DNA from: JALONH01 sp046329235
GTDB taxonomy: Bacteria; Bacteroidota; Bacteroidia; Cytophagales; Cytophagaceae
Direction of reading: 5' to 3'
Length of the DNA: 64,000 nucleotides
Assembly (NCBI GenBank): GCA_046329235.1
Contig: JAXLVA010000001.1
Span: forward strand, 3,100,001-3,164,000
Below the pieces are notes generated by a model. That model was not told where the DNA came from, searched no databases, and saw nothing but the letters and a program-made list of their open reading frames with translations. The position numbers were made by a program, and so were the translations under genes. Shown one piece after another: positions 7,797 through 19,300 of this stretch. Positions within the stretch are counted from its first letter, which is position 1; each line of letters starts with the position of its first letter.

Positions 7797-10700
7797 TTAA
7801 ACTTCTGCTTTTACTTTGTCTTTACTTATTTCAAGTAGTAATTGATGAGCCATACGAATATTGGTAATCTCATCGGCAATGAATAATAATTTTTTGCTAA
7901 TTTCTTTCAGGCGAACTTTTTTAGGATGTTGTTGCACAAATTGTAAAACAGCACCAAAGGTATCTGACTCATAGAATTGAGTACGTTCGGCGGGTACAAA
8001 TTGACCTTTCAAGATGTTACCTTTGATGGATAATTTTTCAAAGCCCAATACTTTTGCCACCCATCGCAATTCTACAGTTTGAATTAGATCTTTTACTTCT
8101 TCCGGTAGTGGTCCAAAACGGTCAACTAATTCCTTCTGGAAAGCATCTAATGCTATTTGGTCATTGATATTATCTAAGGTTGAATACAAGGACAAGCGTT
8201 CGGAGATGTTACTTACATAAGTATCCGGTATGAGAATACTTAAATCGGTTTCGATAATACAATCCTGTACTAAATGCTTCAGGTGATTATGCTCTAATTC
8301 CGATTTGAATAAATCGGCAAACTCCGTTTCTTTTAATTCTTGAATAGCTTCATCTAATATTTTGTGATACATCTCAAACCCAATATCACTGATGAATCCA
8401 CTCTGTTCGGCACCTAATAAATTACCTGCTCCTCGTATATCCAAATCACGCATCGCCACTTTAAATCCATCACCTAGGTCAGAAAACTCTTCGAGAACGC
8501 TTAAGCGTTTACGTGAATCTGTAGTTAAGGAAGAAGGAGGAGGGATAAACAAATAACAGTAAGCTTTTTTATTGCTACGCCCTACTCGGCCACGCATTTG
8601 ATGTAAGTCCGACAAGCCGAACATATGTGCACCATTAATTAAGATGGTATTCGCATTAGGGATATCCAAACCGGATTCAATGATATTGGTAGAAACCAAT
8701 ACATCAAATTCATGTTCTACAAACTTCAACATCACCTCTTCCAGTTTATCTCCTTCCATTTGCCCATGTGCAAAGTTCACTCTTGCATCCGGCACCAAAC
8801 GTTTGATAGTGGAAGCAATGCTGTCGATGTCTTTGATACGATTATGCACCATGAACACTTGGCCACCACGTTTTAACTCTAGCATAATAGCGTCGCGTAC
8901 AATTTCTTCGTTAAAGACATGTACTTCCGTAGTAACCGGCTGACGATTGGGTGGAGGCGTAGCAATGATGGATAAATCGCGCGCACCCATTAAAGAAAAA
9001 TGTAAGGTACGTGGTATTGGTGTAGCCGTTAGGGTTAATGAATCTACGTTAACCTTATATTCTTTTAATTTATCTTTTACTTTAACGCCGAACTTTTGTT
9101 CCTCGTCAATAATCATTAATCCCAGATTTTTAAACTCAACATCTTTATTAATGATGCGATGTGTGCCAATAAGAATGTTAGTTTTACCTTCTTTAACACG
9201 CTCTAAAGTTTCTTTAATCTGTTTAGTGGATTTAAATCGGTTGATGTATTCTACAATTACCGGGAATTTGGACAAACGCTCTTTGAACGTTTTGTAATGT
9301 TGCATCGCAAGGATGGTAGTTGGAACTAATACCGCTACTTGCTTGCCATCGCAAGCGGCTTTGAACGCTGCACGAACTGCCACTTCTGTTTTACCAAAAC
9401 CTACATCACCACAAACCAAACGATCCATAGGATGTGCTTGCTCCATATCTTTTTTGATATCGGCTGTTGCTTTGGCTTGGTCCGGAGTGTCTTCATAAAT
9501 AAAGGAAGACTCTAATTCCACCTGCATGAAGGAATCCTGACTATAAGCAAATCCGGGAGCTGCTTTTCTTTTGGCGTACAATTGAATTAAGTCTTTGGCA
9601 ATATCTTTGACTTGCTTTTTGACTTTACTCTTCTTAGCCTCCCAATCGCCCGAGCCTAGTTTGCTCATGGTTGGGGGTTCGCCATCTTTACCGCTAAAGC
9701 GAGAAATTTTATGAAGATTATGAACGGAAACCGTCATCAAATCATTATCTCTAAAAACGAGACGAATCGTTTCTTGTACACGACCGTTGGATTCTAAACG
9801 TTCCAATCCGGCGAAACGAGCTACACCATAATCGATGTGTGTTACGTAATCACCCGGTTGTAGAGTTTTTAATTCTTTTAGTGTTATTCCTTTCGATTTA
9901 GAATAACGCTCTTTGCTTTTATATCGATGGTAACGTTCAAATAATTGATGGTCGGTGAAACATACTACCTTTTGCGTAAGGTCAATAAAACCTTCGCGTA
10001 AGGAAAGAAGCAATTCATCAACACGTAAATAAGGATCTAACTCTTCCAGTAAAGAACGCAGACGGGCTATTTGTTGAAAAGAATCAGATGCTAGTAATAC
10101 TTGATATCCTTGATTCTGGCGAAGTTTCAGCTCTTCGGCTAACAAAGAAAATTCTTTATTAAAGGAAGGTTGTGGTTTTACTTCTATCTGTATGGTTAAG
10201 TCAGAAGAGAACAAGGGAGTATGTCCTAATTCTACTCTATGATAAGAGAGTATTCGTCGTTTAAAATCTTCCGGTGTATCAAACAAAAATGAAGGATCAG
10301 AAATGATTCCTGTGGCGCCTAAACTTTTAATGATATTTTCGAATTGCTGAACAACTTTGTTGTATGATGTTTCAATAATATCTATACAAGTACTCGCTTG
10401 CTCAATCCATAATACACTATTGTTGGGAAGGTATTGTAAGAAACTATCGCGTTCCTCTTTCCAAAGTTTGGTTTGTGTATTAGGAGTGATGTGTAATAAT
10501 GAAAGATTATCAATCGACAACTGTGTTTCCGGATGGAAAGTACGAATGCTTTCTATTTCATCCCCAAACAATTCAATACGATATGGTAACTCGTTAGAAT
10601 AAGAGAAGATATCGATGATACCTCCGCGAATAGCGTATTGACCTGCCTCGTAGACAAAATCAGTTTTTTCAAATTCATAGCTGAGCAAAAACTCTTCCAT

Positions 10701-11174
10701 GAAGGAGCGATCTAATTTCTCACCTACTTTAGCAGGGAAGGTATGTTCAACGAGTGAACGTTTATTAATTACTTTTTCCGATAAAGCTAAAGGATAGGTG
10801 ACTACGATAGGAGGTGGAAGCGAGGGGTTTAATACTCGAGTCAGAGTTTCTGCACGTAGTAAAATGTTAGCATTTTCCGTTTCTTCGTAGTGATAGGGTT
10901 TCTTATACGAAGCAGGGAAGAGAACTACATCTCTTGTATCACCTAATAATTGCTGAAGGTCATGAAGGAAATAATGTGCATCTTCTTTTTCCGGCACTAA
11001 AAAAACATGTGCTGAATTGGATTCACGAATTAAGGCAGAAGCAAAAATGGCATCAGCACTTCCGGCAAATCCTGTTACGGTAGCGGCATAGTTTTCCCTT
11101 TCTTGCCAGTTTTTTAGCAATAGAGCTACGTCAGGATGCTGACGGTAAATATCCAACAACGCCGAAGCCTTCAC
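7797..11174 (-). CDS. mfd: Transcription-repair coupling factor Mfd
   Basis: Mfd displaces stalled RNA polymerase from DNA lesions and recruits UvrA. Domains in order: UvrB-like N-terminal module, the RNA polymerase interaction (CarD-like) domain with LQPGDYVTHIDYGVARFAGL near residue 440, RecG-type translocase with Walker A GDVGFGKTEVAVRAAF, DEEQKFGV box, TATPIPRTLH and HGQMEG motifs, and the C-terminal TRCF domain. I choose the GTG at 11172-11174 (VKASALLDIYRQ): a promoter-like TATTTTTG lies at 11179-11186, only 4 bp upstream, so farther starts would lie in the promoter. The frame is open to a TTG at 11189. Length of about 1125 residues is normal for the family. Confidence 0.95.
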   Translation of the reverse strand: MKASALLDIYRQHPDVALLLKNWQERENYAATVTGFAGSADAIFASALIRESNSAHVFLVPEKEDAHYFLHDLQQLLGDTRDVVLFPASYKKPYHYEETENANILLRAETLTRVLNPSLPPPIVVTYPLALSEKVINKRSLVEHTFPAKVGEKLDRSFMEEFLLSYEFEKTDFVYEAGQYAIRGGIIDIFSYSNELPYRIELFGDEIESIRTFHPETQLSIDNLSLLHITPNTQTKLWKEERDSFLQYLPNNSVLWIEQASTCIDIIETSYNKVVQQFENIIKSLGATGIISDPSFLFDTPEDFKRRILSYHRVELGHTPLFSSDLTIQIEVKPQPSFNKEFSLLAEELKLRQNQGYQVLLASDSFQQIARLRSLLEELDPYLRVDELLLSLREGFIDLTQKVVCFTDHQLFERYHRYKSKERYSKSKGITLKELKTLQPGDYVTHIDYGVARFAGLERLESNGRVQETIRLVFRDNDLMTVSVHNLHKISRFSGKDGEPPTMSKLGSGDWEAKKSKVKKQVKDIAKDLIQLYAKRKAAPGFAYSQDSFMQVELESSFIYEDTPDQAKATADIKKDMEQAHPMDRLVCGDVGFGKTEVAVRAAFKAACDGKQVAVLVPTTILAMQHYKTFKERLSKFPVIVEYINRFKSTKQIKETLERVKEGKTNILIGTHRIINKDVEFKNLGLMIIDEEQKFGVKVKDKLKEYKVNVDSLTLTATPIPRTLHFSLMGARDLSIIATPPPNRQPVTTEVHVFNEEIVRDAIMLELKRGGQVFMVHNRIKDIDSIASTIKRLVPDARVNFAHGQMEGDKLEEVMLKFVEHEFDVLVSTNIIESGLDIPNANTILINGAHMFGLSDLHQMRGRVGRSNKKAYCYLFIPPPSSLTTDSRKRLSVLEEFSDLGDGFKVAMRDLDIRGAGNLLGAEQSGFISDIGFEMYHKILDEAIQELKETEFADLFKSELEHNHLKHLVQDCIIETDLSILIPDTYVSNISERLSLYSTLDNINDQIALDAFQKELVDRFGPLPEEVKDLIQTVELRWVAKVLGFEKLSIKGNILKGQFVPAERTQFYESDTFGAVLQFVQQHPKKVRLKEISKKLLFIADEITNIRMAHQLLLEISKDKVKAEV

Positions 11175-11178
11175 AATG

Positions 11179-11186
11179 CAAAAATA
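11179..11186 (-). promoter_or_regulatory. Putative -7 element of the mfd promoter
   Basis: On the minus strand this reads TATTTTTG, matching the Bacteroidota -7 consensus TAnnTTTG. Transcription would start about at the GTG codon of mfd, implying a leaderless mRNA. No exact TTTG is found 19 bp upstream, so the call is tentative. Confidence 0.4.
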
Positions 11187-11189
11187 CAA

Positions 11190-11714
11190 AAAACTATGGC
11201 ATTCTAAGCCCTGTCTGAATACAGATAAAGGGGCAAAAAAAGCTATTTTCTGACATCTGTCTGTTTAAAAGGTGCCTTTAACGAATAGTTTGTAGTAAGG
11301 TTGTTACATTTTTTGAATTAGAAGTATATAGTCATAGTACTATTTGTTAAAAAAATAGAACAAAACGTAGAAGTTGACCAAAAATAGGACTATCTTTATG
11401 GTTCAATTTCTTCTCTGCTCACTACCCAATACCCTAATATGAACTCTTAAGGGTTGATATTAAATGAATTATAGAGCTGGTCTCTAGAGTTCCTGATTGT
11501 TAAATGAAATCATGAAATTTTTCAATGAAAACTCGGTTTTTATTGAAAAAAGAAGGAAAAGTGGAAGAATTCGTTTCATGATAGGAGAATACTCCATTTT
11601 TCATTTTACAATCTTACTGTTTGGCAACTACTAACTATTAATACATACTAAATACGCTTTCACTACTACTGGAAGCATATTCTAAATTAAAATTTACGTT
11701 TGGGCTAGAGACGT
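11190..11714. other. Intergenic region upstream of the GH8 operon
   Basis: This 525-bp stretch lies between divergent mfd and the GH8 pair. It is AT-rich, has no ORF of note on either strand and no clear RNA structure. It must hold the promoter for the plus-strand operon, but I could not identify a full TTTG-N19-TAnnTTTG match. Confidence 0.4.
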
Positions 11715-14700
11715 ATGAAAAGACTATTACTATTATTACTACTTATTACTATTATTTTTTTTCAATCAAAGAATTCTTTGAAGGCACAATCATGGCCGGC
11801 TGATACCATACATGTAAATATCAATAGTGGAAATCCTAAATATCCATTTCCTCAATTTCTGGAATATAACAGCGGTAAGACATTAGCTAAAAATAATGCG
11901 GAAGGTGTTACGCACGCGGATATGGAAAAGACATTGCGTGAGGCCTATCAAATAATGATGCACCGTACCTTGCGCGTTCCCGGAAAAGTTTTGAATGGTG
12001 TCCAATACATGGTGTACAATCATTCAAGTGTTCCTGAAAATAATAACACGTTTGTATCAGAGGGGGATGGATATGCATTATTAGCAGCCGCGTATTTTGC
12101 TGATAAACCTACTTTCGATGGTTTATGGTTATGGATACATGACAATCGATTAAGTAAAGTAAAACGTTATTGGGATTGTGCTGATCTTAGAGCAGCATAT
12201 CGTTATGGTGCTAACTTACCGGGTTGGAAAAATACAGAAGCAACCGGTGTAGGTAATGGTGATAACGATTCAGCAACAGATGGAGACTTTGATGTGGCCA
12301 TGGGTTTGTTAATGGCTTACATGCAATGGGGAGAATTCATGGGCATTAATGATGCTTGTGGTACACCAATCAACTATAGAACAGAAGCACTTAATATGAT
12401 GAAGGCGATTGTAGATACGTTTCGTCTGAATAATTTAAGTGGTGCTTATACAGGTCATATGTCCGGTGATATAGGTATAGATGGGTATTGTAAAAACGGA
12501 AATACTTGGGATGAAATAACATCGTGGAGATATACTGCCGCTAATACTGCCTATCCTTGGGCTATCAGCAAACCGGAAGCTTTTTCACAAAGTAGATTAT
12601 ATACCGATTACATGGGTCCTGCTTATTTTAATCAGTTTGCAAAATTTTTACAAGCAAACGGTGGATCAGCATGGCAGATTAATCAATTCTTACGGGGAGA
12701 GGCTTCATCGGATTGGCTCATGGGACAAATGTTTGCCAAGGGTTACGTAGCATCATCGGGGAATCTAACAGTGACAAATGATGGTAGTGTCACTACCTTT
12801 GGGCCGCATCCAATAGAACCGGGTGGGGAAGATTTTAGAGCTTCCTGGAGAACCATATTAAATTATGTTTGGCACGGAAATCCTACCAAGACATGGAATC
12901 CGGTTACACATCAATTAGTCAACACTCCCAATACGTACGAGCATGATTTAGGATTACGACATGCTACGTATCTTAAAAATCCGGGAACGCCTGTGGGCAC
13001 TCCTTTCTGTAAGAAGTTAGGTATGTCACCCGACTTAGCTTGTCCCGATTATAAAGGTGTAGCTTTAATTCCTCAAGCCATAGGTGTCACCGGAACATTA
13101 GGTGGATTCCAAATCAATTATAACGTAGGCACAGGAGCTGCAGCAGCCGTTGCATCGGAAGACTTAGCATTGATTGCTGATATTTATCGTCAAGCAGAAA
13201 TCATGTGGGACGATGCTTCTAAACAATCTACCGGTCTATCCGATTATCAACGATATATAGGAAGTACTCCTGTTTATTTTCACGATTGGTTCCGCGTGTT
13301 AGGTATGCTTATCACTAGTGGTAATGCACATCCTCCAACGAGTATGTTGCCTTCTGCCAATATGAAAGTATATATGGCTGTAGATAAAACATATGCTTAC
13401 GAAGGTGATATTTTAACCTACACAGTGAGTTATCGAAATTATGGGTACAATGATGCTACTTCTGTTTCCATCGCTACCTTGTTAGACCCGGATTATCAAT
13501 TTGTATCGGCTTCCAATGGCGGAACATTAACGGGTTCTACTATTACTTGGAATATTGGTACAGTGCCCGGTTTCCGTACCGCTACAGGTATCACGCCTAC
13601 TACCGGTCAAGTTACTTTTAAAGTAAGAGTAGTGCAGAGCCCTCCGAATCCACGTGTGTGCTTAACTAGTACTATTACAGCATCCAATGCTCCTTTATGG
13701 ACAAGCAATGAATATCCAAACAATGCTACTTATACTATGGAGCGTAATTGTGTAGATATTCTTACGCAACGTAATTTATATATTAAGAAAACGGTTGATC
13801 GTCCGGTGATGAATCCGGGTGACATCTCTAATTTCAAATTAGAATTTGGAAATCTATCCATTCCTAACTCGTGGTTGAATGGTGGTCGTGATCAAGTGAT
13901 TATTTCCTACGGCAATCATAACTTCTTTAATACTTTTTATCAGTTCTATCGTTTCTGGCATTCAGCACAAGAAGCCTACATCAATATGCACAATTACCGA
14001 GTGTCTTATTTCATGAATGATCCGGCGGCTATTGGTTTATATAATGCAGCTACCAACCCTACCGGTTGGGACTTTAGAGTAGACAATCAAAATGATTTGG
14101 ACAAGTATGGTTATAATCCTGCTACAGGCCCAATCACATTTTCTTATCAAGAAATTCCATACGGTACAGATGCTGATGGTAGTTGGAATCAACGATTAGT
14201 TATTCGTTTTGCTAATGTATTGATGTCACCATCCACGCACATCTTTGACAAACTCGATAACTTATACTTAATTCACAAAGGTGTTTGGGGGCCCGGATTT
14301 GTTAGAACAAAATTAGAATCTATCCCTTCCTCCCTTATGGCTCCTCGTCTAGCAGATGATTGGTCATATAGTAATACTATAGATGTCAATCAAATTGCAG
14401 CTCAAGACAAAAGATTAAATCCTATCACCAACGGATGGGCGAATTACAATAACTTAAATGTCCCCATAACCAATTATGGTGATGAAGTATGTAATCCGGA
14501 TGTTCCCGGATTTAGAAAACTTTTAGTAGAAGAGTTTGATGGATATACTTGGCGACGCATAGCAGGTAATGGCCCGTTACCGGGTAGAGAAGCCTACAAT
14601 GTAATTGTAACGGATACCATTCCTAAAGATTTACAATGGAATGGTTTTACTGATAATAATGCCTTAGGTATTACCGCTACTTATACAGCCGCTCCCGGTG

Positions 14701-16364
14701 CTGCACCTTATACAGGTATTGTACGTTGGACGATTCCTGTGATGTTAGTTGGTTCTGTTGGCGACTTAGCATATCAAACGATTGCTAAAGATCCACCATG
14801 CCCGGCTCCGGACAAAGATTTCTTAAACGTAGGTTGGATACAATCGCAAACGGATTCACCTGATTCTTCTCGCGTGAACTTACGCATCACTTGTAATCCG
14901 GTGCCTCCTACTCCTCCGGTAGAAACTTCTTTAGATAAAACAGCTAGCGTAGCAAATGCTAATATAGGTGACCCTGTAACTTATACGTTAACATATACAA
15001 ACAAAGAGGGTTCTTTAGCTCAGTGGAGTAATGCTTCAACCAATGCAGCCGATTGGCAAGTGATAGGCACAAACACAACAATGCCTAAAATCAACAATGC
15101 TACTAATTTCTCCTTTGACCAAAATGATAACACAGGAGGATTTGGACCTGGGTCAAATGGTTATGCTTTCGGAAATCGTAAAGTACATGGAGTGAATGGA
15201 TACATTGAATCAACCATTGATTATAGCAACTCGAGCGCCTTCTCTTATTTCTTCCGCTATACAGCGGGCACTCCTGGACAAGCTGACTTCCAAGGTGTGC
15301 GCTTAGAAGTATCGCCTAATCCAATGGGTAATAATACCATGTCATTAAAAGTGTTTAACAACAACACTCAAATTTATACCGAGTCGAATGTGTCCTACGG
15401 TGGTAGTCCGGATCCGATTAACATTCGTGTACAATTGGTAAATGATAAGATGTATATCTACATCAATAACTTCTCCGGCTCACCATTAAAGGTGATTTCA
15501 GGCATTACTAATTTGAATGCAGGTTATACCGGAATGTTTGCTAACGGTTCTCAAAATAAATTGACCGCATGGAAAGGCCAGTTTGATTCCGCCTTTGATG
15601 TGGTGTTACGAGATCCTGTTCCTGCATCCTACGGAACGCCTACAGCTATTTCGAATAGTGGTACTTTAGCTGCCGGTGTGATTACGTGGCCTACTGTAGC
15701 TGGACCTGTTTTAGCAAATCAAGTGATCACTCGTACGTTTACTGCTACGGTTAACACTTGTACCAACTTCATTACTAATATAGGTTATGCTAAAGTATAT
15801 GGTTTACCTGAAGCTTCTTCACAAAACGTAGTTTACTGTGGGACTGCTTTACCTGTAGAGTGGATTACGTTAGATGCTAAACGTGTTGAAACAGGTATTC
15901 AATTAATTTGGACAGTAGTAGAAGATAGTCGCCATTACGGTTATGTAGTGGAGCGTTCACAAGATGGCACGTTCTTCTCTGCAATAAATACTTTCGCATC
16001 ACCTGTACACACTACTTTATATCAATACAATTATCTAGACCCTCAAGCTACGGGTAATTTATATTATCGTATCAAACATGTGAATACGGATGGTACATAC
16101 TCTTACAGTAAAGTATTATTTGTACCGGATAATGTAAATGGTATAGTACAAGTATTCCCAACACCTACTCAGCATCAAGTAACCATTCGAGTTAATAATT
16201 CAGAAGACTTTGTTTATCGAGTGTACTCTGCCTCCGGACAGTTGGTAGAACGAGGTACTGCGAATCAATCGGTGGTAATCGGGGAAGAATATGCTCAAGG
16301 GGTATATACGATTCAAGTAGTAACCGGAGATGAGGTGGTGGTTAAAAAATTAGTGAAAGAATAA
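11715..16364 (+). CDS. Secreted GH8 glycoside hydrolase with DUF11 repeats and T9SS type A sorting domain
   Basis: The 1549-residue protein has a signal peptide (residues 1-24, cleaved near LKAQ). A family GH8 catalytic domain follows to about residue 540. The motif VSEGDGYALLAAAYF places the general acid at Glu116, and SATDGDFDVAMGLLMA places the conserved aspartate at Asp189. GH8 enzymes are inverting hydrolases of beta-1,4 glycans such as cellulose, chitosan or xylan; the substrate here is not determined. DUF11-type adhesion repeats start near residues 549, 687 and 1070. A concanavalin- or lectin-like segment (about 1100-1290) interrupts the last one. The final 80 residues (VFPTPTQHQVTI ... 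VVKKLVKE) form a type A sorting domain for export and surface attachment by T9SS. A paralogue follows after 21 bp. Confidence 0.9.
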   Translation: MKRLLLLLLLITIIFFQSKNSLKAQSWPADTIHVNINSGNPKYPFPQFLEYNSGKTLAKNNAEGVTHADMEKTLREAYQIMMHRTLRVPGKVLNGVQYMVYNHSSVPENNNTFVSEGDGYALLAAAYFADKPTFDGLWLWIHDNRLSKVKRYWDCADLRAAYRYGANLPGWKNTEATGVGNGDNDSATDGDFDVAMGLLMAYMQWGEFMGINDACGTPINYRTEALNMMKAIVDTFRLNNLSGAYTGHMSGDIGIDGYCKNGNTWDEITSWRYTAANTAYPWAISKPEAFSQSRLYTDYMGPAYFNQFAKFLQANGGSAWQINQFLRGEASSDWLMGQMFAKGYVASSGNLTVTNDGSVTTFGPHPIEPGGEDFRASWRTILNYVWHGNPTKTWNPVTHQLVNTPNTYEHDLGLRHATYLKNPGTPVGTPFCKKLGMSPDLACPDYKGVALIPQAIGVTGTLGGFQINYNVGTGAAAAVASEDLALIADIYRQAEIMWDDASKQSTGLSDYQRYIGSTPVYFHDWFRVLGMLITSGNAHPPTSMLPSANMKVYMAVDKTYAYEGDILTYTVSYRNYGYNDATSVSIATLLDPDYQFVSASNGGTLTGSTITWNIGTVPGFRTATGITPTTGQVTFKVRVVQSPPNPRVCLTSTITASNAPLWTSNEYPNNATYTMERNCVDILTQRNLYIKKTVDRPVMNPGDISNFKLEFGNLSIPNSWLNGGRDQVIISYGNHNFFNTFYQFYRFWHSAQEAYINMHNYRVSYFMNDPAAIGLYNAATNPTGWDFRVDNQNDLDKYGYNPATGPITFSYQEIPYGTDADGSWNQRLVIRFANVLMSPSTHIFDKLDNLYLIHKGVWGPGFVRTKLESIPSSLMAPRLADDWSYSNTIDVNQIAAQDKRLNPITNGWANYNNLNVPITNYGDEVCNPDVPGFRKLLVEEFDGYTWRRIAGNGPLPGREAYNVIVTDTIPKDLQWNGFTDNNALGITATYTAAPGAAPYTGIVRWTIPVMLVGSVGDLAYQTIAKDPPCPAPDKDFLNVGWIQSQTDSPDSSRVNLRITCNPVPPTPPVETSLDKTASVANANIGDPVTYTLTYTNKEGSLAQWSNASTNAADWQVIGTNTTMPKINNATNFSFDQNDNTGGFGPGSNGYAFGNRKVHGVNGYIESTIDYSNSSAFSYFFRYTAGTPGQADFQGVRLEVSPNPMGNNTMSLKVFNNNTQIYTESNVSYGGSPDPINIRVQLVNDKMYIYINNFSGSPLKVISGITNLNAGYTGMFANGSQNKLTAWKGQFDSAFDVVLRDPVPASYGTPTAISNSGTLAAGVITWPTVAGPVLANQVITRTFTATVNTCTNFITNIGYAKVYGLPEASSQNVVYCGTALPVEWITLDAKRVETGIQLIWTVVEDSRHYGYVVERSQDGTFFSAINTFASPVHTTLYQYNYLDPQATGNLYYRIKHVNTDGTYSYSKVLFVPDNVNGIVQVFPTPTQHQVTIRVNNSEDFVYRVYSASGQLVERGTANQSVVIGEEYAQGVYTIQVVTGDEVVVKKLVKE

Positions 16365-16385
16365 ACGAATGGAATTTAAAACACG

Positions 16386-19300
16386 ATGTTATTAATTAAA
16401 AAATATATCATTGCTTGCTTGACCTGTCTTATGCTATTTTCTTTTGGAATAGTATCAGCGCAGGTACCCCCCAATATTAATTCAGGTAATCCCAATTTTC
16501 CTTTTCCGCAATTCTTAGGATATCCCGGAGGTACAAATACGTTAGCTCAAAAAAATCCGATAGGTGTTCCACATGCAGAGATGGAACAACGTATGAGGGA
16601 TGCATATACCATTCTTTGTAATAACATGATGTATAATGGGAATACAGTTGCGGGTGTACGTTACATACAACCTAATACAGTAGCTCCTATTTCACATTGT
16701 ACTTGTGTAGAAGGTGATGCATATAATTTATTGGCTGCCGCTTACATGGGTGATAAAACTACCTTTGATGGTTACTTCATGTGGATGCATGATCGTCAAT
16801 TTCAAAAGACACAACGATATATAGATGGTGTAGTAAACTCACCGGGTTATAATTACAGCCCGGGTATTTCCGGTGCAGGTAGTTTTGGAAATTCTACTAA
16901 CGTGTATGGCGGAGCTCTGGGTGGCAACTCAGCTGCCGATGGAGATGTGGATTTAGCTCTAGCACTTTTAATGGCATGGAAACAGTGGGGAGAATGGTCT
17001 GGTATTACACCTCCGGCACCTTATACCGGCGGACAAATCTCTTACAAAGCGGAAGCTATTAAATATATCCGTACGATGGTGGATACTCTACCATATGCCC
17101 CTTCTCTTCCAATTAAAAAATATATCTCGGGTGTGATTGGGTTTGATGGTTATATGAAGAGTGGTGATACTTGGAATGAAACATCTACTTGGGCCATGTT
17201 GGGTCAGCCTGGATACACGGTACTTCCGGAGCGTACAGGTGGTGATCAAAATTACGTAGATTATCATGCACCTGCTTACTTCCGTGACTTTGCGGATATG
17301 TTGCAAGCAGAAGGCCAACCGGCATGGAGTATCAATCAATACCGACGAGGAGATGCTTCTTCTGATTGGGTGATGGGTCAAGCCTATGCACAAGGATATA
17401 TTCCTTGGATAGGAAGGTATCAAGTGACAGGTACCACCGTTAACTTTGCAACTTTTATTTCAGGTGGAGAAGACTTTCGTTACGGTTGGAGAACCATATT
17501 AAATTATTTGTGGCATGGTGCACCAGCGTATACGTGGAATCCTACTACACATCAACCTGTTGCCGGAACCAATACGTACAATCTACAGATGGCGCAACGC
17601 TTTGCACAATTTTTAAAAAATCCGCAAAACGCACCATACAATAATACTTGCTTTAATGCAGCTGCCAGTATACCTGGGTTAACGATAGGTGGGCCATCCA
17701 ACATTCGTTGGGAATATGCTATGAATGGTACAGCCGGTGGCTCCTTCAGTTTACCTATGCCATTTGGTCCGGCAAGTCCATCAGCGGTGGTGGCCAATGA
17801 TTGGGACTTGATGGCACAACTGTTCCGTCAATGTGTGATTGTGTTTGATGATCAAGGGAACGGCGGTGCGCAACGTTATTTGACAGCTACTCCTCAATAC
17901 TTTCATGAATGGTTTCGCTTGTTAGGTATGTTAGTGTTGACCGGAAATTTCCAATCGCCGATGGCAGTAATACCTAAGGCTAATTTAAAAATATACAAAT
18001 CAGTTAATAAAACTTTTGCTTATGTAGGTGATACCATTACCTATACTGTCTCTTATAGAAATTATGGAAAACCGAATGCAACGAATGTAGTGATTAAGGA
18101 TACCTTAGATGCAGGTTATGCATATATCGCAGGTAGTTCTACCAAAGCAGTTTCTTTAACAGGTAATATTTTAACTTGGAACATTGGTGCTGTTCCCGGT
18201 ATGACCGGAGGTATAGTAGCGAACACCATTGACTCACTTAAATTTAAAGTGGTGGTGTTACCTACCGCGCCTAGTCGTATTTGTAATACAGCATCAATTA
18301 CGGAGAATGGAACGTTCCATTGGAAGAGTAATGAATACCCAAATCGAATTACGGAAGTAATGGAACGTAACTGTGTAGACATCCTTACACAGAAACCATT
18401 ATCCATTAAGAAAACAGTAGACAAAACAGCTGCTGATCCGGGGGATGATTTAGAATATACTATTGTAGTAAAAAATAAACCTACACCATTTTTAAATGGA
18501 GGCAGATCCGGAGTCTATGTTTCCGGTGCTACAGATGGGGTATCGGCTTCGCAATCTTCGTTACTGTTAAAATATAGAATCACACATGGTGCGCATGAGC
18601 CATTGATTAATTATAAAAATTATCGTGTATCCTATTATATGTTCCAAACCCCAATTCCTACTTGGGGATTAACAACTACCATTGCGGAAGGTACGGCAGA
18701 TCCGGTGACGTATGTGAATACATACCCAACCTTGACGCAACAATCGTTAGTCCCTGGAGCAAATTGGAATCATCGATTTATTATTACTTTCCCTAATAGA
18801 TTAGCTACTACTACGTATCGATTAACTGATAATAGGGGCGACCGTTCTAAGATACATCAAGGAGCATTAGAGCCATTACGATTAGTGAATCAAATCTATG
18901 CGGGTTGGGTTAACTTTAATGCGAGTGATGACTGGTCGGCAGAGCCGGGAATTACTGCTGCTGATGGGGCGGCGTATTTCCCTATTACGAATGACTGGAC
19001 AGATCCATTGAATTTAAATATACCGGTAAATAAAATTCTTCCCGATCAGTGTGGGACGATAGCTACTACAGTTAAAAAACAATTAGTAGAAGAGTGGGAT
19101 GGTTATACTTGGAGAAGAGTCTATGGTGATGCACCAGTGTCGGGTAGAGAATTGACCAATATTGTGGTTCAAGATTTCTTACCACCGGAAGTGACGTTTA
19201 AAAATTATCTAGCAGGTTATCCTACAGGAACTCTTAGTGGAGGAAAAATTACATTCCCTACTATACCATTATTATTAACGGGAGATTCAGTAGTGTATAA

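Noticed and set aside
8644..9498. Plus-strand ORFs opposite mfd
   Set aside because: Antisense shadows of a strongly conserved gene; their translations show no domain or signal.
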